A stretch of DNA of 64,000 nucleotides. Origin: Vespula vulgaris. Lineage: Eukaryota > Arthropoda > Insecta > Hymenoptera > Vespidae. Of this stretch, positions 1 to 11,820 are shown one piece after another (the stretch's first letter is position 1; the number at the start of each line of letters is the position of its first letter). The notes under the pieces were generated by a model, which was not told where the DNA came from, did not search any database, and was given only the letters and a program-made list of their open reading frames with translations. Both the position numbers and the translations under genes were made by a program. The DNA lies in the NCBI RefSeq assembly GCF_905475345.1, contig NC_066591.1, forward strand, positions 8,987,001-9,051,000. Reading direction: 5' to 3'.

Positions 1-1
1 A

Positions 2-316
2 TATGGATCAAAGCTTGGAACGAAATTACATAAAATTCATCGTATTGCAAAAAAGTGGATGGAAATTAAATCCTGTAGAATGAAGACTTGGTATGACCGA
101 GGAATAAATAAAAAAAAATTTAAAGAAGGTCAAAAAGTTTGGTTATTTAATTATCAACGAAGGAAAGGGAAAACGCAGAAACTGGAGAGTAATTGGGAAA
201 GATCATATAACATTTTAAGGAAAATTAATGATGCAGTATTTTGTATAAGGAAATCTTCGAGAGAAAAGAATAGAATTGTTCAATCGAATCGATTAGCTTC
301 ATTTTTAGAGAGGTAG
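2..316 (+). pseudogene. Ty3/Gypsy integrase C-terminal end (partial, cut by window edge)
   Basis: The frame is open from position 2 to the stop at 314-316 and enters the window from the left. It reads as the last ~105 residues of a retrotransposon Pol polyprotein. The diagnostic part is VWLFNYQRRKGKTQKLE followed by NWERSYNILRKINDAVFCI and ending IVQSNRLASFL, which follows the GPY/F-like module at the end of Ty3/Gypsy integrases (known pattern: VWL-NP-RRKG-SPKL, W-GPY-V, V-YRI, VVH-DRLAPF). This module helps place the integrase on DNA; the catalytic core lies outside the window. There is no stop inside the visible piece, so it may be one of the younger remnants here. An LTR-like stretch follows directly, as expected. 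Family assignment is firm; whether the whole element is intact cannot be seen. Confidence 0.82.
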
Positions 317-1312
317 TAATAGAGTCAATTAACAGTAGGGGTAATATAAAAAATTAAAGAAGTATATGAATGATTAATATTTTTCAGTAGATGATTTTAG
401 TATAGCGTTTAAGTAAGATGTATGAATGTGGTCCTGCCACTCTTGTTCTCTGACATGAGAAGCCAGATTCCGTGCCAAGAGGCGTAATCCAGATTCAATC
501 CAAATGGAGATTTGTGTACTCGTCAGGAGCACTTGTCTTAGACCTTTGAGTTTGTATGATGGAAAAAAATACCTGTCGAGACGGAACTACCCTTGAAACT
601 TCTGAAGAAGAAGAAAGTGGTAACGTTTGCATTCTTATAGAGTAGCCGAATCCAGGTGGACTAGGTTAATGTCTGTTTGGTGACTATTTCGTAGATGGGC
701 GAGATGGGATATTCCAAGACATTTAGCTAAGAGTCATGACCCAAATGTTTTGTTGAAATGCTTGGGAAGGGAGAAAGTAATTCGTAGGATAAAGAAATAG
801 GTTTTTATAGAAAAATATTTTGCTGATAATAATTTCCGTTGCAGAAAACGGATTCTGGGACGAATGGAAAATATGAAAAGAGAAAGTCTCCAAAGTCAAT
901 TCGAAGACAGAAGAAAAAGAAAAGGAAGAAAGAAAACTATACTGAGTACCGCTGATTTCCCAGAGGTTTTTAGTCCATAGTTTTCCCTTCGAGCGAAGCG
1001 AGTTTGTGCTCCGGATGAATACTAGATCGGTTAAGGAATGTGATAGACCCCTGGTATTCTATCGCCTCCCCATGCCCAAAGTACTGCGTTGTAAGAAAGC
1101 TCCTAATACAAGAAACCTCACTCTTTTGGAAGAAAAGAGCAGAGAGACGGGTCCTGTTTCGTCCATAGACATCTTGTGATTGGGTCTGAGACTTCGAAGC
1201 ATGGAGGTTTTTGTGAGGAAGTAGAGGAAATGCTATCGAAGGGAACCCTGGAAGCTGGAGATTTTGGACAAGGAAAAGTCGAGAGAAACTCGCTTGGCAA
1301 AGGCCCATGTGA

Positions 1313-1410
1313 CAGAGCTTCCAGTGCTTTTTTTTTACGTGGTTTCCTTTGTAGGACTAGTTCACTCTATACTAGTTTAACAACTACTACTATAATAATA
1401 TAATATAATA
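1313..1410. repeat. Dispersed repeat, twin of 32,843-32,940
   Basis: Both places contain a T-rich run, then a TGGTTTC block, GGGACTAGTT or AGGACTAGTT, a CTATACTA block, and then an AT-rich TAATATAATA tract. The match is same-strand and about 80% by eye. It probably marks the end of a transposon LTR, with one copy next to the Gypsy fragment and one solo fragment. Confidence 0.6.
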
Positions 1411-1472
1411 TAATATAATATAATATAATATAATATAATATAATAAAATAAAAGATAAGATAAGATAAGATA
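1391..1472. repeat. Microsatellite (TATAA)n then (GATAA)n
   Basis: About ten copies of a 5-bp TATAA-type unit run to about 1,445, followed by a short AAGATAAGATAAGATA series. Simple repeat; no function inferred. Confidence 0.95.
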
Positions 1473-1476
1473 TATA

Positions 1477-1670
1477 GGAGACACTCGAACTTAGTCCGAT
1501 TTACCAGGACTTGTCCTTAGCTAAAGAACTTAACTCGAAGTTATAGAATTTTGGTCGAAATGAGTCTGACATTTCCGAAATATTTTAATTAGATGGCGTA
1601 AACATGAAAATGCATAGAACTACTTGGAGACACTCAAAATTCGCCGAATTCTGGACTTGTCCAGAGTTTT
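1477..1670. repeat. Two diverged units spaced 149 bp
   Basis: GGAGACACTC begins at 1,477 and again at 1,626, each followed about 25 bp later by GGACTTGTCC. The parts between are only loosely alike, so this is an old tandem pair or two copies of a short regulatory block. Confidence 0.5.
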
Positions 1671-1679
1671 AAAAAATTA

Positions 1680-4600
1680 ATTATTTTCATGATTAAATAA
1701 ATAGAAATTGAATCAAAAAAAAAATTTTGTATAAAAACACTTGTGGATAATAGTAGTATACACGCCAGGTAATAATAAAAAGAATTCAAAAAGGAGTTCA
1801 GCAATCTACTTGTAAGCTTAGAATTAGACAATATTAATAATTATTATGTAATTACGGGAAGTAGATTTTTTCATAAATGGTTAAAACAGATAGACTATAA
1901 AGTGATACTATGTACAATTAGCAAACCTTGATGTTTAGTAAATAATTCATAGTTACAGGATTTACACATAATAGAATCTAAGTAGTAAATAAAACAAAGG
2001 TAATAGAAGAAAAAGAGTAATAGAAAATAAAAACTATATCATATGACAGTGATTATAATACATTAGCTAGACAAATAAGGAAAGGTAACTGTGTAATATT
2101 TAATCTTGAAGAATTTAAAGAAAATAATAACTGTAATTCGAATAAAGTGAACTAGTAGAAATGTTTAAAATACTTACAGTACTTATTGTTAATAGTAATA
2201 GTAATTTAGAAAATAATTAGATAAAGAAATACTTCAAATAAAAAGTAACGGTTCTAGTTCGATTTATCTAGTCAATACCAAGAAAAAATTAAAATGTAAA
2301 AAACTTCCTCTTTACAAACTTTCCCTCAAATAACTGCATTTATTCCTTGTTTTCTCTACTTTTATAATTTTTAATTTTTTCCGTAATGTTGTAATTTCTT
2401 CAGCATAGAATATGAAGTAGGAGATTCTCTCTTTTCATTTTCTTTATATTTTTGGTATAAGCTAATAAGTTCTTTAATATATAAGAAATGGTACTTTTTA
2501 AATTACATAACAGACAATTCCTTCTATATTAAAGCCAAATAATTACTACTGTTAACTACAATAAATAGAACACGATGCGGAAATACCATTCTTTTTGATA
2601 GAATTTTTATTTGGTACCAGATAATTAGGAGAGTAAGTCTACTCAATATATGGATTCATTATATAATTTTATTGTATTAAAGCGTTTACTTTTTTATGTT
2701 TCTTTGCTCCATCTTTTTATTGTATTTGTTAGTTATATCATGTCCATAAAATATACTTCATAAGTGTATCCACTTATTATGATACTATTTTATTATTTTC
2801 ACAGTTAATTCTATTTATATTTATGGAGAATATATTAACCATTCTTTATATTTTCTTTTATTTCTTAAAAAAAATCTATTTTTGCGAATCAATTATCAAA
2901 ATAAATTAGATGAAATAAATTTTTCTGCACAATTCTGGATTATCTTACAACTATATTTTTACTTATCTCTATGCCAAATAATAAAAAAACATGTTTCACT
3001 TTACCTTTAATTTCAGTTATCTTCATTTTATTTTTAATATTTATTTTAAGATCATGTATAATTCTAGATGAATGGCATAAGAAAATTTTGTAATATCATT
3101 CTTTGGGTTTAATCCATGCTTTTTTCGAATTAAATCATTCAGTCATTGACAGAAAATCCTTTATTCATAAGTAAATGGTTAAAATTTGGAAGTAGTATAT
3201 CAAAAAAATTTTTATGTTTTGTAAATTATCTACTTTCCTTAAATTATTATTTCAATCAGCATATAAATTGTTGCAAAATTGTATTTTAGATTTGATTAGT
3301 TTGCATTATACTAAATTCATTATATCATCAATAGCTATCATATCTTACTTCTAATAAATAACAAATCTCGTGGCTAACCATAACTGGACATGAAAAATTC
3401 TTAATTAACACTTCAGTTTCCATATTTCAGATATAATGTTACAATAAAATAAATTATGTTATAAATAACATTTGACACACTATCTAACTATAGCTTGATG
3501 TGACATAGAAGTTATAAAGCTATGTTACTTAAAAATAACATTAAAATCATTACAAAAACACAATAAAAAAGAGACAATTGTTACATGAACCTTTATATAA
3601 GATACTGACTTTCATACAAGGTTTGTGACTTCAATGTTAGATGCCATTACAGAGATTAACGTATGAGCTGAAGGTAGATAGATTTAGTCATATAACAGTC
3701 CATATATCATTTAAGTTATTTTTTAGTTTTATTACTTTTTCATTTAAAGATAAACAACAGATACATGAGTTGAAAAATCAATCTAACATTTAACTTTTAG
3801 ATAAAGATAATTATGCATTGTATCAGATATGATTGAAATAAAGAATAAACTGGAATTAATAATCTTGTAAAAGTAGGTAAATGAAAGTAGAATAACTACA
3901 TTGACAAAAGTAAATGAGTAAAAGAAAATAAATTTTGAAAGTTGTAAAAGTTTTTAATGTAATATTTACAAAATCTAACAGTAATTATTTAATTCAATGT
4001 TTTTATATACTAATTCAGAAAAGTTAATTCGGTGATTGCATTAAGAAAAGTAATTTTAAATTGGGTCAAATTATAAATATTGAAAAAATCACTGTTATCA
4101 AAGAAAGAGAAAGAGAGAGAACATTTGCTTAACAATAATAGTATTCAAAGAAAAAATATGTTTGATTTGAAGTCCAATGAAAATAATTTTTAAGAATTCA
4201 AAATGTATAATTGATCATAATAAAAGTGAAAGAACGAATCATAAATGCTGTGAGAACTCAATAAATAGTTATAAATCATCATTTTCAGTAAACACGATCA
4301 ATCATCGCAAAGGAGGCAGTAAAGAAATCTATGACGAAACAAACTATCAAATAAAAGGAAATGTATAGATATGAGAACATTTTACGTTGCTTAGAAAGAG
4401 AAGTAACAAGAAAACATGTTTTTCTCAATTGTTTATAAGATTACCTTTCTAAAACGAATGACGACATTTGTGCCTCACGAGTTTCTATTGTAGGCTGACT
4501 TCAATTATCCGACGCTTCTTTGAATTATCCTTCTTTGTCGTCTCTCTGTTTTTTTTTTTTCATTCTTTGTCTGTAAGTAGTTCTAAGAATCGAGAAGAAT

Positions 4601-5250
4601 TTTTGGCAGCATTATCGTAGTGTCGTAAGTCGTGGTAAGTTGAAAGGTGGTGTTGGTTGATAGAAGAGACGATTTCTGAATACGATGTTGGTCTCGCTCC
4701 TAATTATTCATTTATTGATGAGAGATCCGCAAGGTCGTGCTACATACTTCAGTTCATTCTTGTTGCAGGTGTAGGCAAGGCTCTTTTGGATTCGCGTGTT
4801 TCAACTGAATAATGTGGAAGTCGTCATTCTCATAAATATAGATAACTGTTATATTTTTTCCGAGTTAGAAATTCTTTCCATTTACTAATCAATAATCGAA
4901 CATATGCTTTCTACTGTAGTGTTCGTAAGTCAAAATAATTTTGCCTTCAAATTAATTCGCGAAAGGAAAATTGGTGTATGATCGTGTACACGGGATATTA
5001 TTGCGTTATATTTTTTCTCGAATTTTCGTCCCTTATTTCTGCGAAATGTATGTTTCTCGTGTGTTTTATAGTCGTCATTGTAATAATTTAGTTTTATTAA
5101 TATTATTTTGTGACATATTTGACTTTCGTATATATTCAATCTATGTGGGTACACACATTACATATGCATTCCCATACTCATTGATCATACATATATAATA
5201 CGTTCAAAACTTAACATGCACTCGTATTCTTGTACACAGTTGTGTAAGTA
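1680..5250. other. AT-rich interval without a recognised gene
   Basis: Both strands are dense in stops. The small open frames (for example 4,177-4,368 and 4,930-5,198) match nothing I know. A GC-richer island at about 4,440-4,830 stands out and contains splice-like signals (TTGCAG followed by GTGTAG near 4,765), so it could be an untranslated exon or a promoter region, but nothing proves it. Confidence 0.5.
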
Positions 5251-5254
5251 CTGT

Positions 5255-5545
5255 TCAGAGACGGAAGTCCCGCAGAAGGAAAATGCATCTAATTGATTAG
5301 AATGGAAGAAGACTTTCATTTGTATTTTAGGCTCACTTTTGTTATTTGCGAAGAAAGTTACACATACCAGTTAGATTGGATGACGATAGTAACATACACA
5401 ATGAGTAAGATGATTAGAAGCAAATGAGTCAGGATGAACGATGAATTCAACATCGAACTATTCGCGTTCCAGAGAATTATCTATTAATATATCGAAACTG
5501 TATTCTTATTTCTTTCTTTGTTCTCAATGTAAGCTCTAAGTATGA
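5255..5545. repeat. Dispersed repeat, copy of 46,205-46,515
   Basis: The two stretches run in parallel on the same strand: GCAGAAGGAAAATG versus GCGGAAGGAATATG, CATCTAATTGATTAGAATG versus AATCTAATTGATCAGAATG, GATGAATTCAA in both, and TTCTCAATGTAA versus TTCTCAATATAA. It is noncoding as far as can be seen. It belongs to the upstream part of the duplicated locus described at 27.5-56.7 kb. Confidence 0.75.
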
Positions 5546-6261
5546 TAATTCTATTATTAGAGCTAGGATTATGGGATTTATTAAAGGTGTATATGGGATT
5601 TCAGAATGCCTCTCTTGCCGTTTCGCAGGATTTCATTTCTGCTCTGAACAATACATATAATCTTATTTTAATTAATAAAATTTTTTCTTTTTACATATAT
5701 AAAGATCAATATTTTTTTATATATAAACATCTACGAATCGACGAAGGTTATCATACAATATGGTGAAGATCGTGTTCTGTTTTATTATTCTTGTATATAA
5801 CTGAAGTCAATAAAACGCGCTCTTAAAAAATTTTGAGGTAAAAATGTGTCAGACGATGGTCTTTCTGTTGTTCTATTTTAGATAATATATTCCAGAAAAT
5901 TTATTTTCGTATTAGAACGCTGGAAGGTACAGTCGACATTTAGCTTATATAAGATGAATGTGACTTTTTTCAAAGTAACTCGATATTTGCTGATTTGAAA
6001 TACTCTTTTATTTATCGCATATGGGTAAGTAGTAATTTTTTCTTATAAGAATTTTAACACCTTCAGCTCGATGTGTATGTAATTTCAGCGATGAACAAAA
6101 TACGAATTAAGAGTACTAGCGGGGGACGGTGTTCCTATTTGTCATCGTATCAGTGTATAAGCTTGTATTGATTATATCCCTCTACGCGTAAATAACAATT
6201 GGTTTCATATAGGTGAAAGTAAGTTGTGTGGAGTAGGCTATGAATATACTTTTCAGCTGTA

Positions 6262-6267
<6 letters not shown>

Positions 6268-6312
<45 letters not shown>
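6268..6312. repeat. (TA)n microsatellite
   Basis: An uninterrupted TA run of about 36 bp with a short degenerate tail. Confidence 0.97.
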
Positions 6313-6313
<1 letters not shown>

Positions 6314-6480
6314 CTTTTCTTGATAGTGTGTGTCTCAGTACTCCGCTAGATACGATGTCGGTACACATTTGTTTTACGACAAATGCATAAAGAATAATAA
6401 ATATGATTGATACATATAAAATTAGTATGTAAATTTGCGGCAAAAAAAAACAAGATTATGTCGAATGTTTTGTCAAAAAT
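6310..6480. repeat. Dispersed repeat, copy of 32,630-32,795
   Basis: Shared blocks in the same order are TAGATACGATGTCGGTA, a CATTTGTT block, TATGTAAATTTGCG versus TATATAAATTTGCG, and GAATGTTTTGTCAAAAAT. Same strand. It continues directly into the next repeat block at 6,540 and forms part of the same duplicated upstream region. Confidence 0.8.
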
Positions 6481-6539
6481 AATTAGTGAACGTTTATTAT
6501 ATTATATATATACTTATTATATTATTATAATCTATATAT

Positions 6540-7600
6540 TATAGTAACAGTGGTAGTAATATTAATAATATAGTTTCTACAGAGAATGTACAAAAAAATA
6601 GCACTGGGAGAAAAACTTCGTAGATAATGTGGAAATGAATTCGTCTTTTGATCTTTATTAAAATAGTATATAATATACGTATAACTGTATATTCAGCAAT
6701 TATTATTTTTGAGAAAATAATCGACATATATCTGTACTATATATGCATTTGTGATCAAACCAAATCGTACCGCTGCTGCGTCCTATCTAGCACAGAACAC
6801 CATGAAATTCACGTGAATCATCAATGGAGAAAATAAATATGACATTGAATGGTAACACCTTACTAAATTGGCAAATAAAGAAAAAAGTAAATCAGTTCAT
6901 TGTTTCATTTACATCGATACAATAAGAAAAGATCACTGGAATCATTTATTCTCGAACCTACGATTTTTGATTTACGATTCTAGATGCTTGCCACTTTCAT
7001 TGGTTGTAGAATCTCTACGTTTCTAATTCAGAGAATATAGAAGGAAGTACAAAATTTTCCAAAATTTAACAATATTTTACAAATTTAGATTTATTGATAA
7101 GAACGGTTGGCCATGTATTTCCTTATTTTTGCCATAGAATTATCTGTTCAAAACTCATTAAAGTGACCGAGTGAGTTACCGTAGTTTCTCTGTGCGAGCG
7201 TCGTGGAACATTTTTTGCGTTTGAATAGTTCAGAAAATCTGAACGTCGGCTATTTACACACACAAACAAGCAGGCAATTCCTATTTCACGAAACTAAACA
7301 TACTCCCTACAAACGTGTATATGAAAATCAGTAGTGGAGATACTTATTCTTTGCCGCATATTTCTAGGGTCGTCAAAGTATTAAACATTTCTTTTCGCAA
7401 AAAATGTCGAGAACAGTATTTACGCTAGTGATGAGAATAAGCATAATTCTTGACCGATTTTGATGAACAAGTTTGATTTTATAAACGAAGGTTTAATCTA
7501 GGATCACGCTTTTTGAATTTTTAAATGAGCTTTTTATTATCACGTGAACTATTTTCGAAAAAATACCATTATTTAATATAATATTTTTCAAAGAAAATAA
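6540..7600. repeat. Long dispersed repeat, copy of 55,590-56,725 (and 38,140-38,300)
   Basis: About 1 kb aligns by eye with 55.6-56.7 kb on the same strand at roughly 70-75% identity. Landmarks are ATCAAACCAAATCGTACCGC (about 6,752 and 55,793), TAGAATTAT next to AAA-CTCATTAAA (about 7,140 and 56,250), TGCGAGC-TCGTG-AAC (about 7,192 and 56,305) and ACTGATTTTGATGAACAAG-like sequence (about 7,455 and 56,590). The 7,030-7,170 part also matches 38,150-38,290. Small indels break any shared reading frame, so it is probably noncoding upstream sequence of a duplicated gene rather than an exon. Confidence 0.82.
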
Positions 7601-8038
7601 TATAAAAATAAATTATTAATATTTTAAGTAATAATTAGTAATATTTATTAATGTAGTACGTAATTTCAGTTAAAATAAGAAACTATAAAAATTTTTAATA
7701 TTTTTTAGGAGATATTTCAGAGATTTATTTGGAATTTGTTATTTCTTGTCTATAAGATCTGTATATCTGATAATATATTCTATTTATTTATTTTTTTAGC
7801 CTTTCATTGTAGACTTTATCCCTATATTTTGTTTGAGCTAAATTGAGAATGCAATATAGCTTATTTATCTATTCTAACAATGAAAATAATATATCTCGGT
7901 ATATTATTAAATGTAGATATTTTTATATTAAATAAATAATGTTTTGAGTTGTGTGTGTTATATATGTATTGTCGTTATATATGACACACACATGCACAAA
8001 TACAGACATTACGTCCTGCTTCCTTATTTATATTGGTC

Positions 8039-8042
<4 letters not shown>

Positions 8043-8089
<47 letters not shown>
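8043..8089. repeat. (TA)n microsatellite
   Basis: A TA run of about 46 bp. Confidence 0.97.
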
Positions 8090-11000
8090 TGATCATTTAA
8101 TTATAGAAACACAATAAAAGTACAGACTAAATAAATAAGAGTTTAAGAAATGTTACTTTTATTATATTTATTTTATTGTTTACAATTCGAATCAAAAGGA
8201 AAATTTTGTTAATTTTATATAATTAATGAAATAATATGATATATAATTTTCATAGAAAATGACAGACTAAAAACATAATAGTTTTCAGAAAACAATACAT
8301 GCGAATCATGTAACTGATTCGTTTTGAAAAATTGTACATAAAAGCCAAAATCCCGGGGTATGTCAAATTTCGAGAAGTACGAATATCGTCATCAATAATC
8401 ATTCGACTTTATATATTGAATTATATCTGATATTCAACGTTAAATGTAAAATAGTACCATCGTATGCAAGTCATTATATCAAATAGTTATGCGAAATCAG
8501 GTATTCTATCTGCCCCAATGAGTAAGAATTTTCAGAGACATCTTTATCGATCTAGTTTATCTAGCTGTACCTTCGTTGTTATAAAAGAAGATTTTATCAA
8601 TTTTTGCATATAATCGATAGAGTATTCGTTATGTAAGAAAAAACAGAAATCAAAGTTATTATCTATTTTGAAATATTTCCTGCTCAATATGATTATTGTA
8701 CATGTTTGCGTACGTGTGTATGTACAATATATATAAAATTCTTATATTTGATGAGAATAATATAAATACACATAATTGTATTGTAAAAATGGAAGTAAAG
8801 TTGTTATTGATATAAATTTAATGTTAATAACATTGTCAACTATATAAATTGAATATAATAATGTTTATTAATTAGCTTAGTAATTAGTTATTAGCTTAGA
8901 ACTTCAGCTATTATTATTCAAGTAAAAAGTTTAATCTTATTAATATTATCAATATTAATAAAATACTACAAAGTATTTAATCTTTTTAAGAAATAACAAT
9001 CTAGAGAAATTATTGATTATTTTCAGGAGAAAATTCGTGCGATGTCCACTTGTTTTTAACTTAGGATGTCTTATACGCGGAGTCGTAACGATGTAAATAT
9101 TATTTTATTTATTCATATTGAAACTTTTTTCATTGAATGATTGTGTCTAAATTTTAATATAATAAAAATACATAATAAAATATGTATAAATAAGTTTTCT
9201 TATATTATACTAATGTAAACAATGAGAGATTTTATCATATACGTATATGAAATATCTTTATATGTTTATATATATTATAAAATATTATAAATATAAATGA
9301 TATATTAATTTGTGCGTATTATAAAAATATTAGAACAGTTACTTTTAATGTATTTAAGATTATTTTATTTTTCTAAACATTATTTGTATCTATATATCCT
9401 GTTTTTACGAGCAATCCTAGTTATTACGTGTCCACACCCACACAAACATGCGCATACACACTATTTTATTGTTTACAGGTCTAATGAAAAGTTAAATCCT
9501 ATTAATTGTATCGTAGTTAAATGTGTAATATTATTAGAAAATAACAAACTGTAAACATTCCCAATATTTTTTAATGGACCGTAAATCGTTTTAATGGAAC
9601 ATCTATAGAAGCCTTTGCGTCTTATTTCGTATATTAGGATCAATGCATCATGGAAAATGATCAAGAATGCAATACTTCTATGTAAGGAAACTGATAATTA
9701 AATGTTTAAATTGAATTGTTGATATAATTTTACAATTTTTTGTGTTACTATAACTTTAATAAAATTTTTTTTCATTCTTTTTCAGATTATCATTACTTTC
9801 TCAAGCGAATCTATTACAATTTTAACCAATTTCATTTTCATCGTACTTCGATGTGAATTTATCTCATTTGAGATCTATCTACTACGGATGAATTAGCGTC
9901 ATTCATTGTCGACCTACATCGTGGGCGAGTGTTTAAGAGCTGTTGTAGAATTTCTTAAGTAGTGAGTGAACAAATTTAAGTCTCTTTAGTACTCATTATG
10001 ACGAAAGGTCCAAAAAAGATATAAGTTACTGGTTGTAATCTTTTTCAATAAATTATTGACGAACATAATCATTATCAATTCGTCTTCTTGATATTGTTGC
10101 CATAGATTGCTTTTTCAGAATATGTTTTTTTTATAATGCTTGAGAGGAAATCATGCCAGGAATGAAAACATTCATTAACAGATAAAATTGAAATTCTATT
10201 TACTCTTTTATTATTACTATCATAATTATTATAACTATTCTAATCTAATTTGTACAAATTAATTGACAACTGTAAATATAATATTAGTTCCATCAGTTCC
10301 GTCCTGCTTAGAATTATAATCGTATCTGTTATGATTGTAAGAAGTAGAAGCATTGAAAATTCAATCGATTTTCTATTTTCTGGAAATCATATTCTCCGTT
10401 TTGCAAATAATGTTCAGTTTTTTTACAAATACAGTTTTTGTACGAAATTGTTTTCTTAATCTTTTGTAACTAGAGTAAAATCAAAGTTAGAGTTATTGTA
10501 AAGAAGTTCAATACTTTATTACATATTCGTAACAGTACTTTAGTTAGATCTTATAAATATGTTTTTATTACGTTGAAATATTAATAACAGTTGAAGAAAA
10601 ACAGAATTAGATTTTCATGCATTGTAGTATTTACTGTCTTAAAAATAATCAATTATTATTAATTGTAAATTCAATATTAGATTTTTCTCTTGTGCAGTGG
10701 AGTAAATCGGAACAATTCTATATTATATTAAATGGATAGTCTTTAAACAGGTTTCAGATAACATTTAACTCGCCTGGAATTCTTACAATTTAAGGGAAAG
10801 CCTAAGTTCTTGTAATATGTGATTTGTGGTTGGAATAAAATATGAACTTATGTAGATTATTCTTAGATTGTTGACTGAAGTTGTGGTTTAAAATTTCAAT
10901 TTTTAATAGATTTTTAATAATAGTGTTCTTTACGTTTACTTTTTAATTCAGAATTGGAAAGAAAATTTATGAAAATTCATAGAAAAAGTTCAATTTTCTG

Positions 11001-11699
11001 ATCTGAAAAATTTGTAGAAATGTAATCTTTCTTACATAAACCTTTCCAATCTTTTGTAGTGGCATTCATTACAGTTAAAATTTTAGTTATTTTACTCCAC
11101 AAATATATGGAATTTTTTACACTAAATGAAGATATTAACTTTTCTTTTAATATATTCTTGTAACGTTTTTGCTCACGTGTAATTTTTGCACATCTTTTTT
11201 CTATACAAACTATCTATCTGCAATGCAGAACAACATTTGTATAAAAAGGTAATAAATATGCATTATCAGTAATAAAATTTTATTATTAATAATTTATTAT
11301 TATTAATAATTTACAAATGCCAATTTCTTTCCAGTTGAAATTTGATACAAATAGTTCGAGTTCCTAACGGCCATATCTAGCACGTGGAAGATATACTTTT
11401 GATACTTTTTTGTACTCTAATATATTCGATTGATTTTAAACCTATGTCAGTTTTATCAACGGCCATGTTAACATTATAATCAATAACACACACCTGTTTT
11501 GTTACGGTAACCTCATGCAATGATCTGTTTTACCCGATCTGTTTAAAAAAGGATGGATTATTATATGTATACAATTAAACCATAACTTCGAACAGAAACT
11601 CGGTGGAAAATTGAATGATTGTTAATGTCGATTGTTTCTCAATTTCCCACTTAATATTTCTATTTCTTATAAAATATATACAAGTTAGAAGAAAAATCA

Positions 11700-11820
11700 A
11701 TTTTCTACACGAGATAAGGATTTTTGCAACAAGCTTTTACTTGTGTGAAAATTGCTCTTGGAAATTATTTATTTGCAGACACGATTTTTGCAAAGAAAAT
11801 AACATTTTTAAAAAATTGTG
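11700..11820. repeat. Short dispersed repeat, copy of 26,655-26,770
   Basis: Both have a GAGAT block, then ACTTGTGTGAAAATT versus ATTTGTGTGAAAATT, GGAAATTA versus GAAAATTA, and ATTTTTGCAAAGAAAATAAC versus CTTTTGTAAAGATAATAACA. Same strand, about 70% by eye. Identity of the element is unknown. Confidence 0.55.

Larger units (their letters stand above)
317..1475. mobile_element. Probable 3' flank and LTR of the Gypsy element
   Basis: This ~1.1 kb stretch follows the integrase stop and is richer in G and C than the surroundings, especially 420-1,340. No convincing coding pattern is seen: overlapping short frames occur on both strands but resemble no family. Its position suggests the 3' LTR. The right part (about 1,313-1,410) has a second copy at 32,843-32,940, which supports a dispersed element end. 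I cannot define TG/CA ends or a target-site duplication because the 5' LTR is outside the window. Confidence 0.45.

Noticed and set aside
970..1308. 112-residue minus-strand frame with Ser/Pro-rich sequence
   Set aside because: Three overlapping frames on both strands in a GC-richer LTR-like stretch, no family match; probably noncoding.
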